This document shows positions 10,689 through 21,368 of a stretch of DNA of 64,000 bases, in pieces. The number at the start of each line of letters is the position of its first letter. The first letter of the stretch is position 1. The notes beneath the pieces are model-generated. The model searched no databases. It saw only the letters and a list, made by a program, of their open reading frames with translations, and had not been told where the DNA came from. This DNA comes from Corythoichthys intestinalis (Eukaryota > Chordata > Actinopteri > Syngnathiformes > Syngnathidae), in assembly GCF_030265065.1 (NCBI RefSeq), contig NC_080408.1, positions 37,857,501 through 37,921,500 on the forward strand. The letters run 5' to 3'. The position numbers and the translations under genes were made by a program.

Positions 10689-12340
10689 CAGGGGCGGACT
10701 GGTAATCTGTGGGTTCTGGAGGATCACAGAACGGCCGGTGCCCTGGACGGCCGGCGGCCGCCATTCATTATGCATCACTGTTTTTATCCCCCCTATCCTC
10801 TGATTATCTACAGTTCGCATCCAATCCGACAGGTGGCAGCAATGCGCCTGGCTTTTCACCGCCAATCTGATAGACTAGGAACGACGAAAGCACAGAGTAG
10901 CCTTCATTAGTTCCTTCCTTGTGGAAGCAAAATAGCGACGAATGTTAATGCACAATATGGATGGTGGTGGCAAAAAAACTGAAAAGAGCAGGGTGGCGCG
11001 GAGAAGGTTAGAGAGAAAAAATTAAAGAAACTGGAGAGTGAAGCATTAAAATGTCATAAATCGAAAATGTCATAAATCGACAAATATTTTCGCAAGCAGC
11101 AGTCTGGCTGCAACGGCCACGTCGGGTAACAACAGCTCAGCTCCCGGCGATGGTGAGAGGGAGCTGCAGCCGCTCTGACGTGCAGACGGTGCTGGGAGAG
11201 AGAAAAGAAGAGGGAGGGGGCAACGATAAACTGTTGGAAGTTCCCCAGACAAGCGCAGGGCAAGTAAATTGGGATGAAGAGGGTTACTTGCTCTGTAAAC
11301 TGGCAATTGTTATCCATCAGGTAGCTACATTTTAAATCAAATAAATGACAATTAAAGGGTTAGTGCCAGCTAGTCGTTTGCAATCGTGTCAAGTTACAGT
11401 ATGCTAGTCCTACTATCCCTCTCCTAAGAAAAAATATTTTAGCCGTAAAACAATGTATGCACACGCAGCATAGCAATATTAATTCAGAAGAAATATAACA
11501 AAATATTAATAAAATGAATGGTTTTACTTTAAAGTTTAGGTAGTTAAATTGATGTTATATACATTATTAATCATTTATATATCGTTTTGTTTTCTGGTTA
11601 ATACTTTCCAATGAAGTTTATGTATACAGGATTTGTCTTGAAATGTGTATTGTATTTTCATTGAAATTTATTATTTGTATGGCAAGATTAATTATGGCAG
11701 GGGTCTCCAAACCGGTCCTCAAGGGCCGCTGTGGGGCCTGGTTTTTGTGTTAACCGATCGAGTACCGACAGTTTAACCAATGAAGTTTCTGCTAAAACAA
11801 GCAGCACCTGACTGCAATCAACTGATTACACTTGTAAGACACCAGATTGGTGCAGAGGTTTTGTCTTGTTTTGTTGGAATGAAATCCTGCGCCCGCCGCA
11901 GCCCTATGTGGAATAGTTTGGAGACCACTGAATTATGGCATAAACAATGAAGTCATTTTATAGACAGAGATCTATAGAGATATATTATAATCAATTGGAT
12001 ACGTAAAACTTGCTTTGAAAAATAAATTCTTTCATTTGTTTATTCAGGTTGATCATAGAGCTAGTACAGAAATTGAATCCAACTCCAGTTCAGCCTTGCA
12101 GTACTTTGAGCGCCCGTAGTCAGACAGTCACAGTCTAGACACATTTTCTTCATTTTTCTCTCAAAGTACACGAAATTGGTGCATTTTACAATAAAATGTA
12201 AAAAAAAAAAAAAAATTTCTCCCGGGAGGGGCATGTTCCCGGACCCCCCTATGGGGTCTGTGTTTCCCTTCGTATAGCGATTCTTATGGGCTGGGCTGAG
12301 TCAAAGTCCAGGGCTGCTTTTTAGTCCCAGTCCGCCCCTG
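10689..12340. mobile_element. hAT nonautonomous element, caggggcggactgg family, copy A
   Basis: It is flanked by the exact 8-bp duplication cttctgcc (10681-10688 and 12341-12348). Ends are caggggcggactggtaatct and (reverse complement) caggggcggactgggactaa. Its copy B is at 52426-53477. A smaller hAT lies inside at 11698-11930. Two overlapping minus-strand open frames at 11054-11317 look like chance frames. Confidence 0.95.
11698..11930. mobile_element. Small hAT MITE inside copy A
   Basis: Exact 8-bp duplication aattatgg at 11690-11697 and 11931-11938. Ends are caggggtctccaaaccggtc and (inverse) cagtggtctccaaact. Copy B of the host element reads straight through this point (attaattatggcataaac at about 53082), which is a natural empty site. 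Inner text is shared with the related MITE at 52094-52319. Confidence 0.95.
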
Positions 12341-12613
12341 CTTCTGCCTTCAGACCCTCTGACGAAGGCGGAAGTGTTCACCGAAACATGTCAGGTAAAT
12401 AAACCACCTACTATTGCCTGGGATAAAAGAAAAGTTTTGACGGATTTATAAGTGTAGGCAAAATGAACTCAATAGGGAATGGGACGAACTACGTCATTGT
12501 TTGGACCCGCCTCCATGCTGGCAATATAATTCACTTCCGGGCCGGCAGAGTCAATGCGGATTGTAACGTGTGGTAGTGCTAAGCTAACTCTTTCGGTGTT
12601 TTAGAAAGAAAAT

Positions 12614-13049
12614 ATGGGTGCTTATTGTTGCGTTACCGGGTGCAACAGCGTCTCCTACGACAAAAAAAGGGGTTAGGAAAAATGGACTCACTTTTCACCG
12701 TTTTCCTGCATGGAGAACCAAATATCAGATCACGAAGGTACGACGGATGGCTGGATTGCAGCGGTTCGTCGGAAAAGCATTTCTTATGATCATATTTCTG
12801 CTGGAATGAGAGTGTATTCCCCTCATCTCTACTCTTGTAAGTTGAACGATTTATCCGTTTTGGTTTCAATACGTTTTTTGTTTTTGTTTTTTTCTTTACT
12901 GTTGTGTAAATCTGCCTCGGTAGCAATGCTAACCTACTCCTCCTCATCACCTACCTGTTGTGTTACTAGGAAAACCTGCATATGAAATGCTGACAACACA
13001 TCCCGATTGGTCACCATATCTCTTCTTGGGTTATTCTGAGGTCAAGCGC
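12614..13049 (+). pseudogene. THAP exon and following exon, left arm
   Basis: The frame MGAYCCVTGCNSVSYDKK opens a THAP finger. It then shifts, with GLTFHRFPAWRTKYQ in one frame and DGWIAAVRRKSISYDHI in another, and ends at a GTAAGT donor after PHLYS. After about 140 bp an AG acceptor leads into KPAYEMLTTHPDWSPYLFLG, the segment that follows the finger in THAP transposon proteins of fish. A TAG stop follows CDKKRG in the first frame. The coding part is broken by at least two frame changes. Confidence 0.75.
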
Positions 13050-13344
13050 ACCACATCGGAGCGTTGAGAGGTTGGAAAGGCGAAGAGTGCACGCTGAAAC
13101 TTCAGTTTGCTCTGCTCTTACAAACACGATCCCAAGTGTTATGAAAAGTCAATAAAATATGAATACCAAAACATGACTTGAACAACTTCTTGACAAACTG
13201 TAACTGCTTGTTGTTTACTTCAGGTCTTCATAATAAACAGGTGTAATAATTACAAAGTCAGGTGACTTAATTTTGTTATTCTATTTGGAATATGCATTGA
13301 CAATTTTTGGACAGTGTTGTAGACAAGAACTGGGACTGATAAGT

Positions 13345-14090
13345 TGCAATAGATTTATTTCAAGTAATGCAATTTCTCCAATACGATATTTGAATTGACA
13401 GTTTAAAATCTTTAAATTAGTGCAAACAAGGCCCACCCTCTGACGGTGGCAGCAAATATTATATAATTATAAGTAATACACAAATACAAGATCACAATAA
13501 ACGTGTCTTTGTCAAAGCAGTTTAAAACACTATTTACTGGCCTTGGGTAAATTGCCAGACAGGATAAATATGTGCTTTAAAGTTCTTGCATTTCCATTTT
13601 AAGTATTGCAAGTACTAGTCTCCAACACAGTATTTGAACTGACAGTTTAAAATCATTTTAGTACAAAATGGCCCACACTCTGGCAGGGGGCAGCAAATAT
13701 TATAATACATAATACATTATAAAAAGCTATATACTATATAAATACAAGATCACAACAAAACCTGTATTTTTCAAAGCAGTTAAAAAACATCCAGTCGCCT
13801 TAGGTAAATAAAGGTGTATAAATATGTACTTTACAGTTCTTGCATTTCTATTTTAGGTATTGCAACTGGGGACACTATTTGAATTGACAGTCTAAAGTCT
13901 ACATAAGTGCAAATAAGAATATTATAATTTAAAAAAAATAATAGAATATATAAATTCAACATTACAATGAAAGGTGTCTTTGTCAAAGTGGTTAAAAAAA
14001 AAAAAAAAAAAAAAACGTCACTGGCCATAGTTAAATAGCCAGGCAGAATAAATATGTGCATTAAAGTTCTTGCATTTTCACAAGTTAAAA
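13345..14090. repeat. Degenerate tandem repeat, period about 230-254 bp
   Basis: The anchor gttcttgcattt recurs at 13582, 13836 and 14066, each followed or preceded by ttgaattgacagt-, gcagcaaatatt- and aatacaagatcacaa-type text. Roughly three copies fill the centre of the palindromic element. An A run lies at 13994-14016. Confidence 0.75.
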
Positions 14091-14310
14091 GCCCGCAGTT
14101 CATCGACGAGAAGGGCAGACCCAGATGGCGTCTGCTGCAGGGGCTTGTTTGAGTCCGACACAGGACAAATGGAACCACTCCATTGAACAAATTTTCTTTG
14201 TCAAATGATCCAAGAAGAGAGATGGTGACCAATCGGGATGTGTTGTCAGCAGGTTTACCTAGGAACACAACAGGTAGGGGAGTCGTAGTAGGCGAGCATT
14301 GCTACCGAGG

Positions 14311-14750
14311 CGCTTGACCTCAGAATAACCCAAGAAGAGATATGGTGACCAATCGGGATGTGTTGTCAGCATTTCATATGCAGGTTTTCCTAGTAACACA
14401 ACAGGTAGGTGATGAGGAGGAGTAGGTTAGCATTGCTACCGAGGCAGATTTACACAACAGTAAAGAAAAAAACAAAAACAAAAAACGTATTGAAACCAAA
14501 AGTGGATAAATCGTTCAATTTACAAGAGTAGAGATGACAGGAACACACTCTCATTCCAGCAGAAATATGATCATAAGAAATGCTTTTCCGACGAACCGCT
14601 GCAATCCAGCCATCCGTCGTACCTTCGTGATCTGATATTTGGTCCTCCATGCAGGAAAACGGTGAAAAGTGAGTCCATTTTTCCTCACCCCTTTTTTTGT
14701 CGTAGGAGATGCTGTTGCACCCGGTAACGCAACAATAAAGCACCCATATT
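14311..14750 (-). pseudogene. THAP exon and following exon, right arm
   Basis: This is the inverted partner of the left-arm gene start: YCCVTGCNSISYDKKRGEEK, then DGWIAAVRRKSISYDHI, with the closing pair in RVCSCHLYS. A one-base insertion near the ATG relative to the left arm changes the start frame. This copy keeps the Cys of the closing Cys/His pair that the left arm has lost (VCSCH versus VYSPH). Confidence 0.75.
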
Positions 14751-14978
14751 TTCTTTCTAAAACACCGAAAGAGTTAGCTTAGCACTATCACACGTTACAA
14801 TCCGCATTGACTCTGCCGGCCCGGAAGTGAATTATATTGCCAGCATGGAGGCGGGTCCAAACAATGACGTAGTACGTCCCATTCCCTATACAACTATGAT
14901 CGGGGATTGCCACGAGTTAGCTTCTACTGTTTATTCCAAAACAGTTGGCAGCTCTGCTTTGACAAAGTCATCAGTCAT

Positions 14979-15235
14979 CTATCCAAAAATCACACTCACT
15001 CTTTTTGCAAATCCTTGATCATAGGCAGACCGGTTGAGGAAGCAGGCTTCTTTGAAGTGTTTGTAGTAGAGAACACTACTCGATGATGGCGTGAAATTCA
15101 TTCGCTTCGTGCGAACGAAAAATGTCCATATACGTGCCCTTCTATCCTTTGGCCACTCATACAACTTTTCTTTAAATTGACAACAATACATCGCCCACAC
15201 CGCCGTGGCATCTTACCGAGAAGCAATGCAACAAT
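14979..15235 (-). pseudogene. Degraded THAP exon at the right end of the 9705-15470 element
   Basis: The frame YEWPKDRRARIWTFFVRTKR followed by VLYYKHFKEACF has the THAP core spacing (FPKD-like box, Trp, then the closing Cys/His box), but the Cys before KHF is now Tyr. The frame reads on to a stop at about 14979. It reads inward from the right end of its element. Confidence 0.6.
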
Positions 15236-15599
15236 ACTGTTCTATGGTGGACTTCCCTCTCAGTTCTCGGTGTGACGTAATTTCAGAAGATTTCCGAAGA
15301 TTGTCGAAGAAAAACTTTTTCGTTGTCAAGGGCGTTGCTATGGGTTAAACAAAGAATCTGGAAGGGTTGCGTTAAAAAAAAAAAATGAAAATATGCTTAT
15401 AATTGCTTAGCCATTGATATTATTCAAAAACATGGTTGGCCAACCTTACTTCACATTTGGTCTTTAAATGTTCTACATATTTTTATGATTATTATAAATG
15501 CATTTACACAACGAAATAATGCTGGAAAAGTTAGTTAAATATATTTCTTGTATGAGAGAAAAGCTCCACATTCGTTGACATTCAGCGAAGCCGACACTG

Positions 15600-16056
15600 G
15601 TTTCTGTATAGCATTTCCAACAATCAATTTGAAGGGCTTCCGTACCCCCCTCCTACCACTTTCTGAATCGCACGGCATACAGTGTTCTTACTCAGATATT
15701 AAGCATCATCGATAGAATACATATATTGTCCGCTGGCTTAAGAGCGCAAGGACAGGCATACAATGTGCTCGGTTGTGAGGGCCTGACTTCGGCGGGTTAC
15801 ATTAGTGATGTCCGCCTTGATCAGCTGGCACAGGTAACGAATTCCCTCAGCTGAAAATCTATATCTTTCATGGAGAACATATTCTGGGTACGCCATCGGA
15901 TTCTGGCGGTCTCCAAAAGCCTGTGCCCTCCAAAGAGAGCCCCTCACAATCCGCGCGCCAATGTCACACGGGTAGTCCAGGTATGCTATCATTGTCAAGA
16001 GGACACGTCCGCGGAGGAGTGAAAGCAAGGAGAGCAAGATCTAACTCTGAAACGAC
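15600..16056 (-). pseudogene. HARBI1-like transposase remnant
   Basis: The frame contains YPEYVLHERYRFSAEGIRYL followed by CQLIKADITNVTRRSQALTT and, beyond an in-frame stop, ASGQYMYSIDDA and LSKNTVCRAIQKVV. This is the N-terminal region of the Harbinger nuclease, upstream of the catalytic DDE part, which is not seen. It is in reverse orientation to the Myb-like exon at 9029. Confidence 0.8.
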
Positions 16057-16559
16057 CAGGTTTGACGTGTGGCGTGTGTTGCCCTGGCAACACTCCCCGG
16101 TTCCAACATATCCACTTTTCGTAGGCTCGCTTAGCTGGGAAGATAGGCTATTGTGATGAAGATACTCTCAAAGTTACCCTGCTAAGCCAGAAAACCGGCT
16201 TCGTAGTATAGGCCACAGCTCTCTTAGCAGCTATGTTTACCACATGAGCAAAAAAATCCTATTTGTGGTCAAAGTCCGTCTGTGTTATGTACCGAATTAA
16301 CAATATTTGCATCATTATCTATAGTCACAGGTATGGATTGATTTGGCCTGCTTAGCTTCCATTCAGTCATGGCGATTTTTAATTCACCGATGTAGTATAT
16401 GAACTACTCATCCCATGATCACTCTGGGCTCACGCAGCCAATGGCATGGGACTTAGGGGGAATCTAACATAGCACATCTAGGTTGCTATTTGATCATATC
16501 TAGTGTGTGCGCACGAGTGTTGTCGGGGCATTAAAAAAGTTAACAAACGCCACAGAAGT

Positions 16560-17030
16560 CACGTCTGCTCATTACTGCACAACACCAGCATTTGACAATC
16601 AACTTTGATAAACACGACGAGTTTGAAGTACAGCGCTCTTAATTTGCCACTCATTGTTCATCATGTAGCCGTGAGTTAGCTCTCTGTGTCCCTGGTGTCA
16701 AACCGAGGCTATTTCATAGCAGCCAAGTCGTCAATGATATATTGGCGGGCATCGCTGTACATATCCGTAAAGAAAGTCTTTGTTAAATATGCACGAGTGC
16801 CGATAGCGTATCAGCAAACCCAAAATGCTGCCATACAATGGATCTGTACAAGGTTGAAGCCGGGAAGCCGCCTCCTTAAGCTTCTGTGTTTCCTCACGAG
16901 CAATAATCCTCGTGCGCCACTGCTCCCGCACTTCAGGCAGTATGGGTGAGGAATGGAGGGGGGGGCTGCTAGCGGGGAGGAGCCTTTTCATAGCTTTTTT
17001 TATACAAGGCAAAGATGCGCCGGACATTAT
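16560..17030 (-). pseudogene. hAT (ZBED-like) transposase remnant of the outer element
   Basis: Reading left from the right end of the outer element, an open frame begins MSGASLPCIKKAMKRLL. Further on, with stops, comes DMYSDARQYIIDDLAAMK and then LTAT--NNEWQIKSAVLQTR, which lines up with the ESYLTVTAHYI--EWE---VLQTR block of ZBED1-like hAT transposases. The rest is cut off where the Harbinger-related insertion begins (about 16534). Confidence 0.55.
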
Positions 17031-17179
17031 GGCGAGAGAGATCACAAAAAAAAAAAAATTTGGAAAATACATTTTGGGAGCTTTTGCAATTGGATCGAAT
17101 GGTTGTGCGTATTGAATCGAAGGGGGCGTATCGAACGGTTCAATATAAAACTAAGTATTCTTGCAACCTTAATGTATAC

Positions 17180-18159
17180 CAATAATATATTTTTTTCAAA
17201 TGATTCTTAAATTTGTTAGAACAGTAATAATTGTAAAAAAAAAATGGATATCTGTAAATTTGTAATTTTGTATAAAAAATACAAATATTTAATTTGTGCA
17301 AAAGGCAGGATTTTCAAATTAGTCAGTCAAACAATTATGAAACAAATACAGCGGACATTATCTATTTTTTTTCTTTTTTTTTTTTTTTTTGTCTCTTTTC
17401 TTTTTCGACAACTAATCCATGAAAATGACGCTTAATTATTGCTTATTATTATTTATTTTCTTTTTTCTTTTTTTCCCTCCAAATTTCCACTATATGTTGA
17501 GGGAATAGCATTTGTTCAGAGGGAATTGTTGTTTTATCTTTGTGAGGCTGAAAAATACCACAGCAGTGTGAAGTGAGTGTGTAATGAAGAGGACTAACAG
17601 ATAATACAGGTGTGTTACATGCGCATTATAACACGGCGCAGTTGCCCGGGGGGCTTTACGCTTCAATTGACTCAGGTAGCGCGCTAATTCGTCCGCGCCC
17701 TTACGTGAGCAGCTTGACACCTCTGACCCCGTCAGACGCGTCAGGCAGCCGGTCAGAGGCCTTCAACAAGGTGCCACGACAAGCCCGTTAACGCCAGCCA
17801 GAAATGAGAGGCTGCAGTAGACCGCACAGCCTGGAGGCAGACAGGTGTGCCGTCGAACCACACGCGTGCGCACGCACCCCTGACACACACACACAACGAG
17901 GTCCTCTGTCTACATCAAAACAATGACCTACAAAATTGTAGAGTGCTATCATGGAGTATGAATCTCAACATGTTCTGATGATCGACCGCATGTTCAGTGC
18001 CTATCTATACTTCGTTATGATGTCACCTTGCTTGAACGTGCTGTGGATTCCAGCTAATCATCTCTGAAGGCTACTGCATTGCAGGGATTAGAACACAAAT
18101 CTGTATGCAAGGCAAATGGTAATCAACTTGAAACTAACACACGCCGTTCAAAGCGATAC
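17180..18159. other. Unassigned intergenic sequence
   Basis: AT-rich at first, with T runs at 17370-17390 and 17461-17475, then of mixed composition. No gene or repeat family is recognised. Confidence 0.4.
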
Positions 18160-18355
18160 CTTCAGTCTCCGTCTTGTTTGATCTTGCAAAGACTTTGCTC
18201 TTTGAAGCAACTTCCCAAAAAGCGTCACACACTGCAGTTAGGCGAAGGCCTGCTTTAGAGACACGGACCACGCAGTCAGCCTCCACCACTAAATCCACTT
18301 CCCTTGGCTCGGTGCTCATGTTTACCCTTAACGCTTTGCCAGTAAGGCCCACATC
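18160..18355 (-). CDS. Exon-like open frame, unknown protein
   Basis: A 196-bp open stretch (65 codons plus one base) runs between a good acceptor (ttgccttgcag just before 18355) and a plausible GTATCG donor after 18160. It reads DVGLTGKALRVNMSTEPREV, then VDLVVEADCVVRVSKAGLRL and AVCDAFWEVASKSKVFARS. The composition looks like a folded protein and not a translated repeat. I do not recognise the family, no neighbouring exon was identified, and it could be a pseudogene fragment or a chance frame. Confidence 0.3.
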
Positions 18356-21144
18356 CTGCAAGGCAACAATCGGACCTTACTGACATCAGAGGCCCCCGTG
18401 TCTATTGGGAAGTAGCGCATCCTTCGAAGGCTTGTCTCAACCATCTGTCACGGATGTCCTTAGATGTCGCTCATTGACTCCAAAGGCTCTCCTGTTCTTC
18501 AGCCAGTTCGACTTGAATTGAAGGGTGACAAAGGATTGAAGTTCAAATCAAATCACAGCAAACAATTTCAGGGAAAAGCTCATTTTTTTGGTTCAAGAAT
18601 GACTGAGGAATTGGCAAACTAATAGAGGAAAACAGAAACCGCCCCCGACTGTCACTGTAGGATGCAGCAAAGCAGTCGCAGAAAGTAGTCGGGTTTAAGC
18701 TTTTTGACACAGGGCAGTACATTTCTCTCCTTTAATGCCCCGATTAACACAAGATTTCACTGAGCCCACAGACTGAAGACGCCCATTTACAAAAATGAGC
18801 CTTTTCCATCTTTCACAATAAGTAGAGTGTTCTTTCCTTTGTGTGCGAACATAGATTAGCAAAAAGCTCCAGTTTGGTCTTCCTCTTTAAAAAGAAATTC
18901 TCACAGAAATGTTGTATCTTATCAATATGTATGAGTTTATCCGTATTTCACGAAAGGGCGCCAGCAATTTTGTATGGATTTCGAGAGTGTAGTCTGGATG
19001 TAATGACGCACACGGAATCAAACTTGTCCGCATGTAGCCGGGGTGGGGTGTAAAATCGTATGTAAATCCACTAAGCAATCTTTTTAATCAGCACACAAAA
19101 GTGATTGGCAGACTACACCGCCACACATTGATCCTTTGCCCTCGACCTGTCTCCCTCTGTAGCGCCCCCTGCTGTGAGAGGCGTGGGGTAAGGTGCCCGC
19201 TGGCTCCGGCTGCCCACGGCTGGGGGCCAGCACGGATCCTCTCATGGCGGCCGTAATAATGTTCGGTTTGTTTTCTGCCTCTTTTGGAGCCTTTGGCCCG
19301 AGCCGTCGTCATGAACATGAGACCCAGAGGGAGGCATCCCATGCCTGTCCCTCCGAGTTGCATTATGTTTCGGACCAAATCGGACCGCTTTTGTACCATT
19401 GCTGCTGCCTATCACTTTTTTTTTCTCGGGACATAAAGTGCATCTATGATACAGATTGTTACAAGTCCTGACAGCAAACATGATGTTACCACATTGTGAA
19501 TAAACCCCTGAAGATGTTTGCTAGTGGGAATACCGGAGACTGCATTCTCATGCCCCTTGCTGAGTGTTTTTATCCCCACTTAGCGGGGAGCAAGGCCCCT
19601 ATTGAGCTCCCTCACCCTAGGAAGCCTCTTTGACCCCCTCCCTTCATTTAGTCATACGTTCATATTGATCTAATATGATTTGCAGCAATATATACAGAGG
19701 TCTAGCTGGGATGTGGGCCTTTGGTTTGAATAAGGTGCTCTCAAATGAAACGGAGAAGATTTGAGGAGACCATGACACTGTGTGTGTGTGCGCCGGAGAT
19801 TTGTCAAGCCATCAGAATTTGCTTTTTTAGACTGGCTAGAGAGGGGGGTAGGGGGGCGTATGTTCACCCCCTACTGTCCTATTTATAGTCCTGTGTCCAC
19901 ACGTCACAACTGTCAGTATGTGCGGAGATATGACGGCGAAAAGGAGCGAAGAACATGTAACGTGGCGCTCGGAAATTGTGGATTATAATGGAGCTAAAGC
20001 AGCTTCATGACTTTGGATGGTGGCATGGTGCTACATTTTGTTTTTGACCCAAGTGAGGTAAGCGACTGTAGTATTTCACCACGTGTACTCACTTTTAACG
20101 GAAATTTCTGCCGTCAGCCTGAGGGTGTTCTTTGCATAATATCCGTCAATAGTAAAATTGTTCTAATGTCTACACAATAGCAATGATGCGTTCAACATTA
20201 TATATGGTATTAGGAAGTTATTGAATTTAAAAAATAATGTTATTATATTGATGTGAATGTATTTATATGAAAAATGAATTCATAAAAAAAAGTAAGAGAA
20301 TGCAAAAGAATATTATCTGATTAGATAAATGACTCAATAGATGTTAATTCATGAATTTTAGGGATTAACAGCTTCATAAATGCAACACATATTATGGGAC
20401 TGTTGATCATTTGAAAGATCGGTGGGCCGCAGTAAATAAGACCGCATGTGGCCCGTGGGCCATACTTCACCCTTTCTCCTTGGAGTACACTGAGGGAATC
20501 AATAGTGTTTGTCTTCAATGATACAAATGTTTGTTTATTTGAATGGTACTTTTCCAAATCCAAATTGAATTGTTTTATTCAAGTGTGCAATGAATGTATT
20601 CTTTGGCTAAGGTTTCAATGATGACCTTATTCCCCCGTTAAACCTTGAACCAAAACAAAAACAAACAAAAACACAATATTCAATGATTAACATCCCAACT
20701 TTTTATCCCGCCAAAAATGATTTTTTTTTCTCATTACGCTTCCCACTTTTAGTTTTAATCATTGAAAAATATGAGGTTGGCAACATAATCTTACAACTTT
20801 TAACTTTTTCTATGGTTGTTGTACTGCATACATACAGTTATTAGATGTTCTGGATTAGGGGTGGGATTCATTAATTCTCCTCATCCCACTCCCTTTCAAG
20901 CATTTTTGTTTGTTTGTTTGTTTGTTTGTTTGTTTGTGTTGGTTTGTTTGTTGTGTTACTTGTAATGTAAACTAGTTGAAAATTGATGAACTGTGCATGT
21001 TGTAATGAATGCAACTGCCTGAAATGAAATGAATCCGATCTCACAATGTTTATGTTCTTGTACTATCTGTACCCAACATTTATTGACCTGCGCACCTAAA
21101 ATGTACAATTGTTAGGTCATATTAAATAGCATAAATTGTTTATA
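18356..21144. other. Unassigned intergenic sequence with a (GTTT)n run
   Basis: Nothing coding is recognised on either strand. A gtttgtttg microsatellite spans 20906-20938. The 19080-19400 part is GC-richer. Confidence 0.45.
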
Positions 21145-21368
21145 CAGGGTGTCCCAAAAAATGTATACACCCTTTTGCAGCTAATAACTGACACGTTTAC
21201 ACTTGAACTGCATTTTCATACTTCCAGTAGCATTTGAGAAGGAATTTTCTTTCTCCAAAGTTTAGTCTGGCTGCTGCCATCATTGATTGATTGGGTTGAA
21301 TCTACAAAAAAAATAGACAATTTGGTCAACAACTGCTAAAGAGTGTATACATTTTTGGGGACACCCTG
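21145..21368. mobile_element. Mariner-type MITE, 224 bp
   Basis: Ends cagggtgtcccaaaaaatgt and (inverse) cagggtgtccccaaaaatgt are near-identical for 30 bp and flanked by TA on both sides (21143-21144 and 21369-21370). There is no coding capacity. Confidence 0.93.

Larger units (their letters stand above)
10180..12442. repeat. 181-bp tandem array, interrupted by a hAT element
   Basis: Unit starts (gaaacatgtcaggtaaataa) lie at 10180, 10361, 10542 and 12383. The first two steps are exactly 181 bp. The third step is 147 + 34 = 181 bp once the hAT at 10689-12340 and one copy of its target duplication are removed. Each unit contains a hairpin with arms of about 30 bp (cctgacatgtttcggcgaac paired with gttcgccgaaacatgtcagg) around a ggaccctctgac loop. 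The last unit is cut at about 12442. Confidence 0.92.
12472..14889. mobile_element. Palindromic THAP element with 580-bp inverted arms
   Basis: The left arm 12472-13049 and the right arm 14311-14889 are near-identical inverted repeats, from atagggaatgggacg through the THAP exon, its intron and a second exon (aacacatcccgattggtcac). The right arm has an extra duplicated piece of exon 2 at 14206-14275. The centre (about 13345-14090) is a separate tandem repeat. Both ends therefore carry the same 5' gene segment, which makes this a fold-back structure and not an ordinary two-gene element. Confidence 0.88.
9705..15470. mobile_element. THAP-bearing element with inverted subterminal repeats
   Basis: The 23-bp text tttaaagaccaaatgtgaag (plus taa) occurs at 9710 and inverted at 15444. 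Further in, acgtcacaccgagaac occurs at about 9880 and inverted at about 15258. A gene start reads inward from each end: an exon on + (9900-10146) and a degraded THAP exon on - (14979-15230). This is the same plan as the element at 7463-8846, in larger form. The exact termini and target duplication are not clear. Confidence 0.55.
8851..16534. mobile_element. Possible PIF/Harbinger element split by later insertions
   Basis: A Myb/SANT-like exon (9029-9200, +) and a HARBI1-like transposase remnant (15600-16056, -) are the two genes of a Harbinger element. The outermost short inverted match is tttaatgcccc at about 8851 and the inverse ggggcattaaa at about 16525, only 11 bp, so the borders are tentative. 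Between the two genes lies the nested block 9705-15470. Confidence 0.4.
7150..17171 (-). mobile_element. Outer hAT element of a 10-kb nested transposon complex
   Basis: The exact 8-bp duplication atgtatac lies at 7142-7149 and 17172-17179. The ends are tagggatgcaccgatacagt on the left and taaggttgcaagaatact on the right (reverse complement), agreeing at about 12 of the first 18 positions. A hAT transposase remnant reads inward from the right end. Almost all of the 10,022 bp consists of later insertions: a THAP/YqaJ element, Harbinger gene remnants, another THAP element, a tandem array and a palindromic THAP element. The outer frame is therefore very old relative to its contents. Confidence 0.8.

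Noticed and set aside
10180-12442. Regular repeats as a possible CRISPR array
   Set aside because: The host is a fish, and the 181-bp units are repeated whole with no short repeats alternating with unique spacers.
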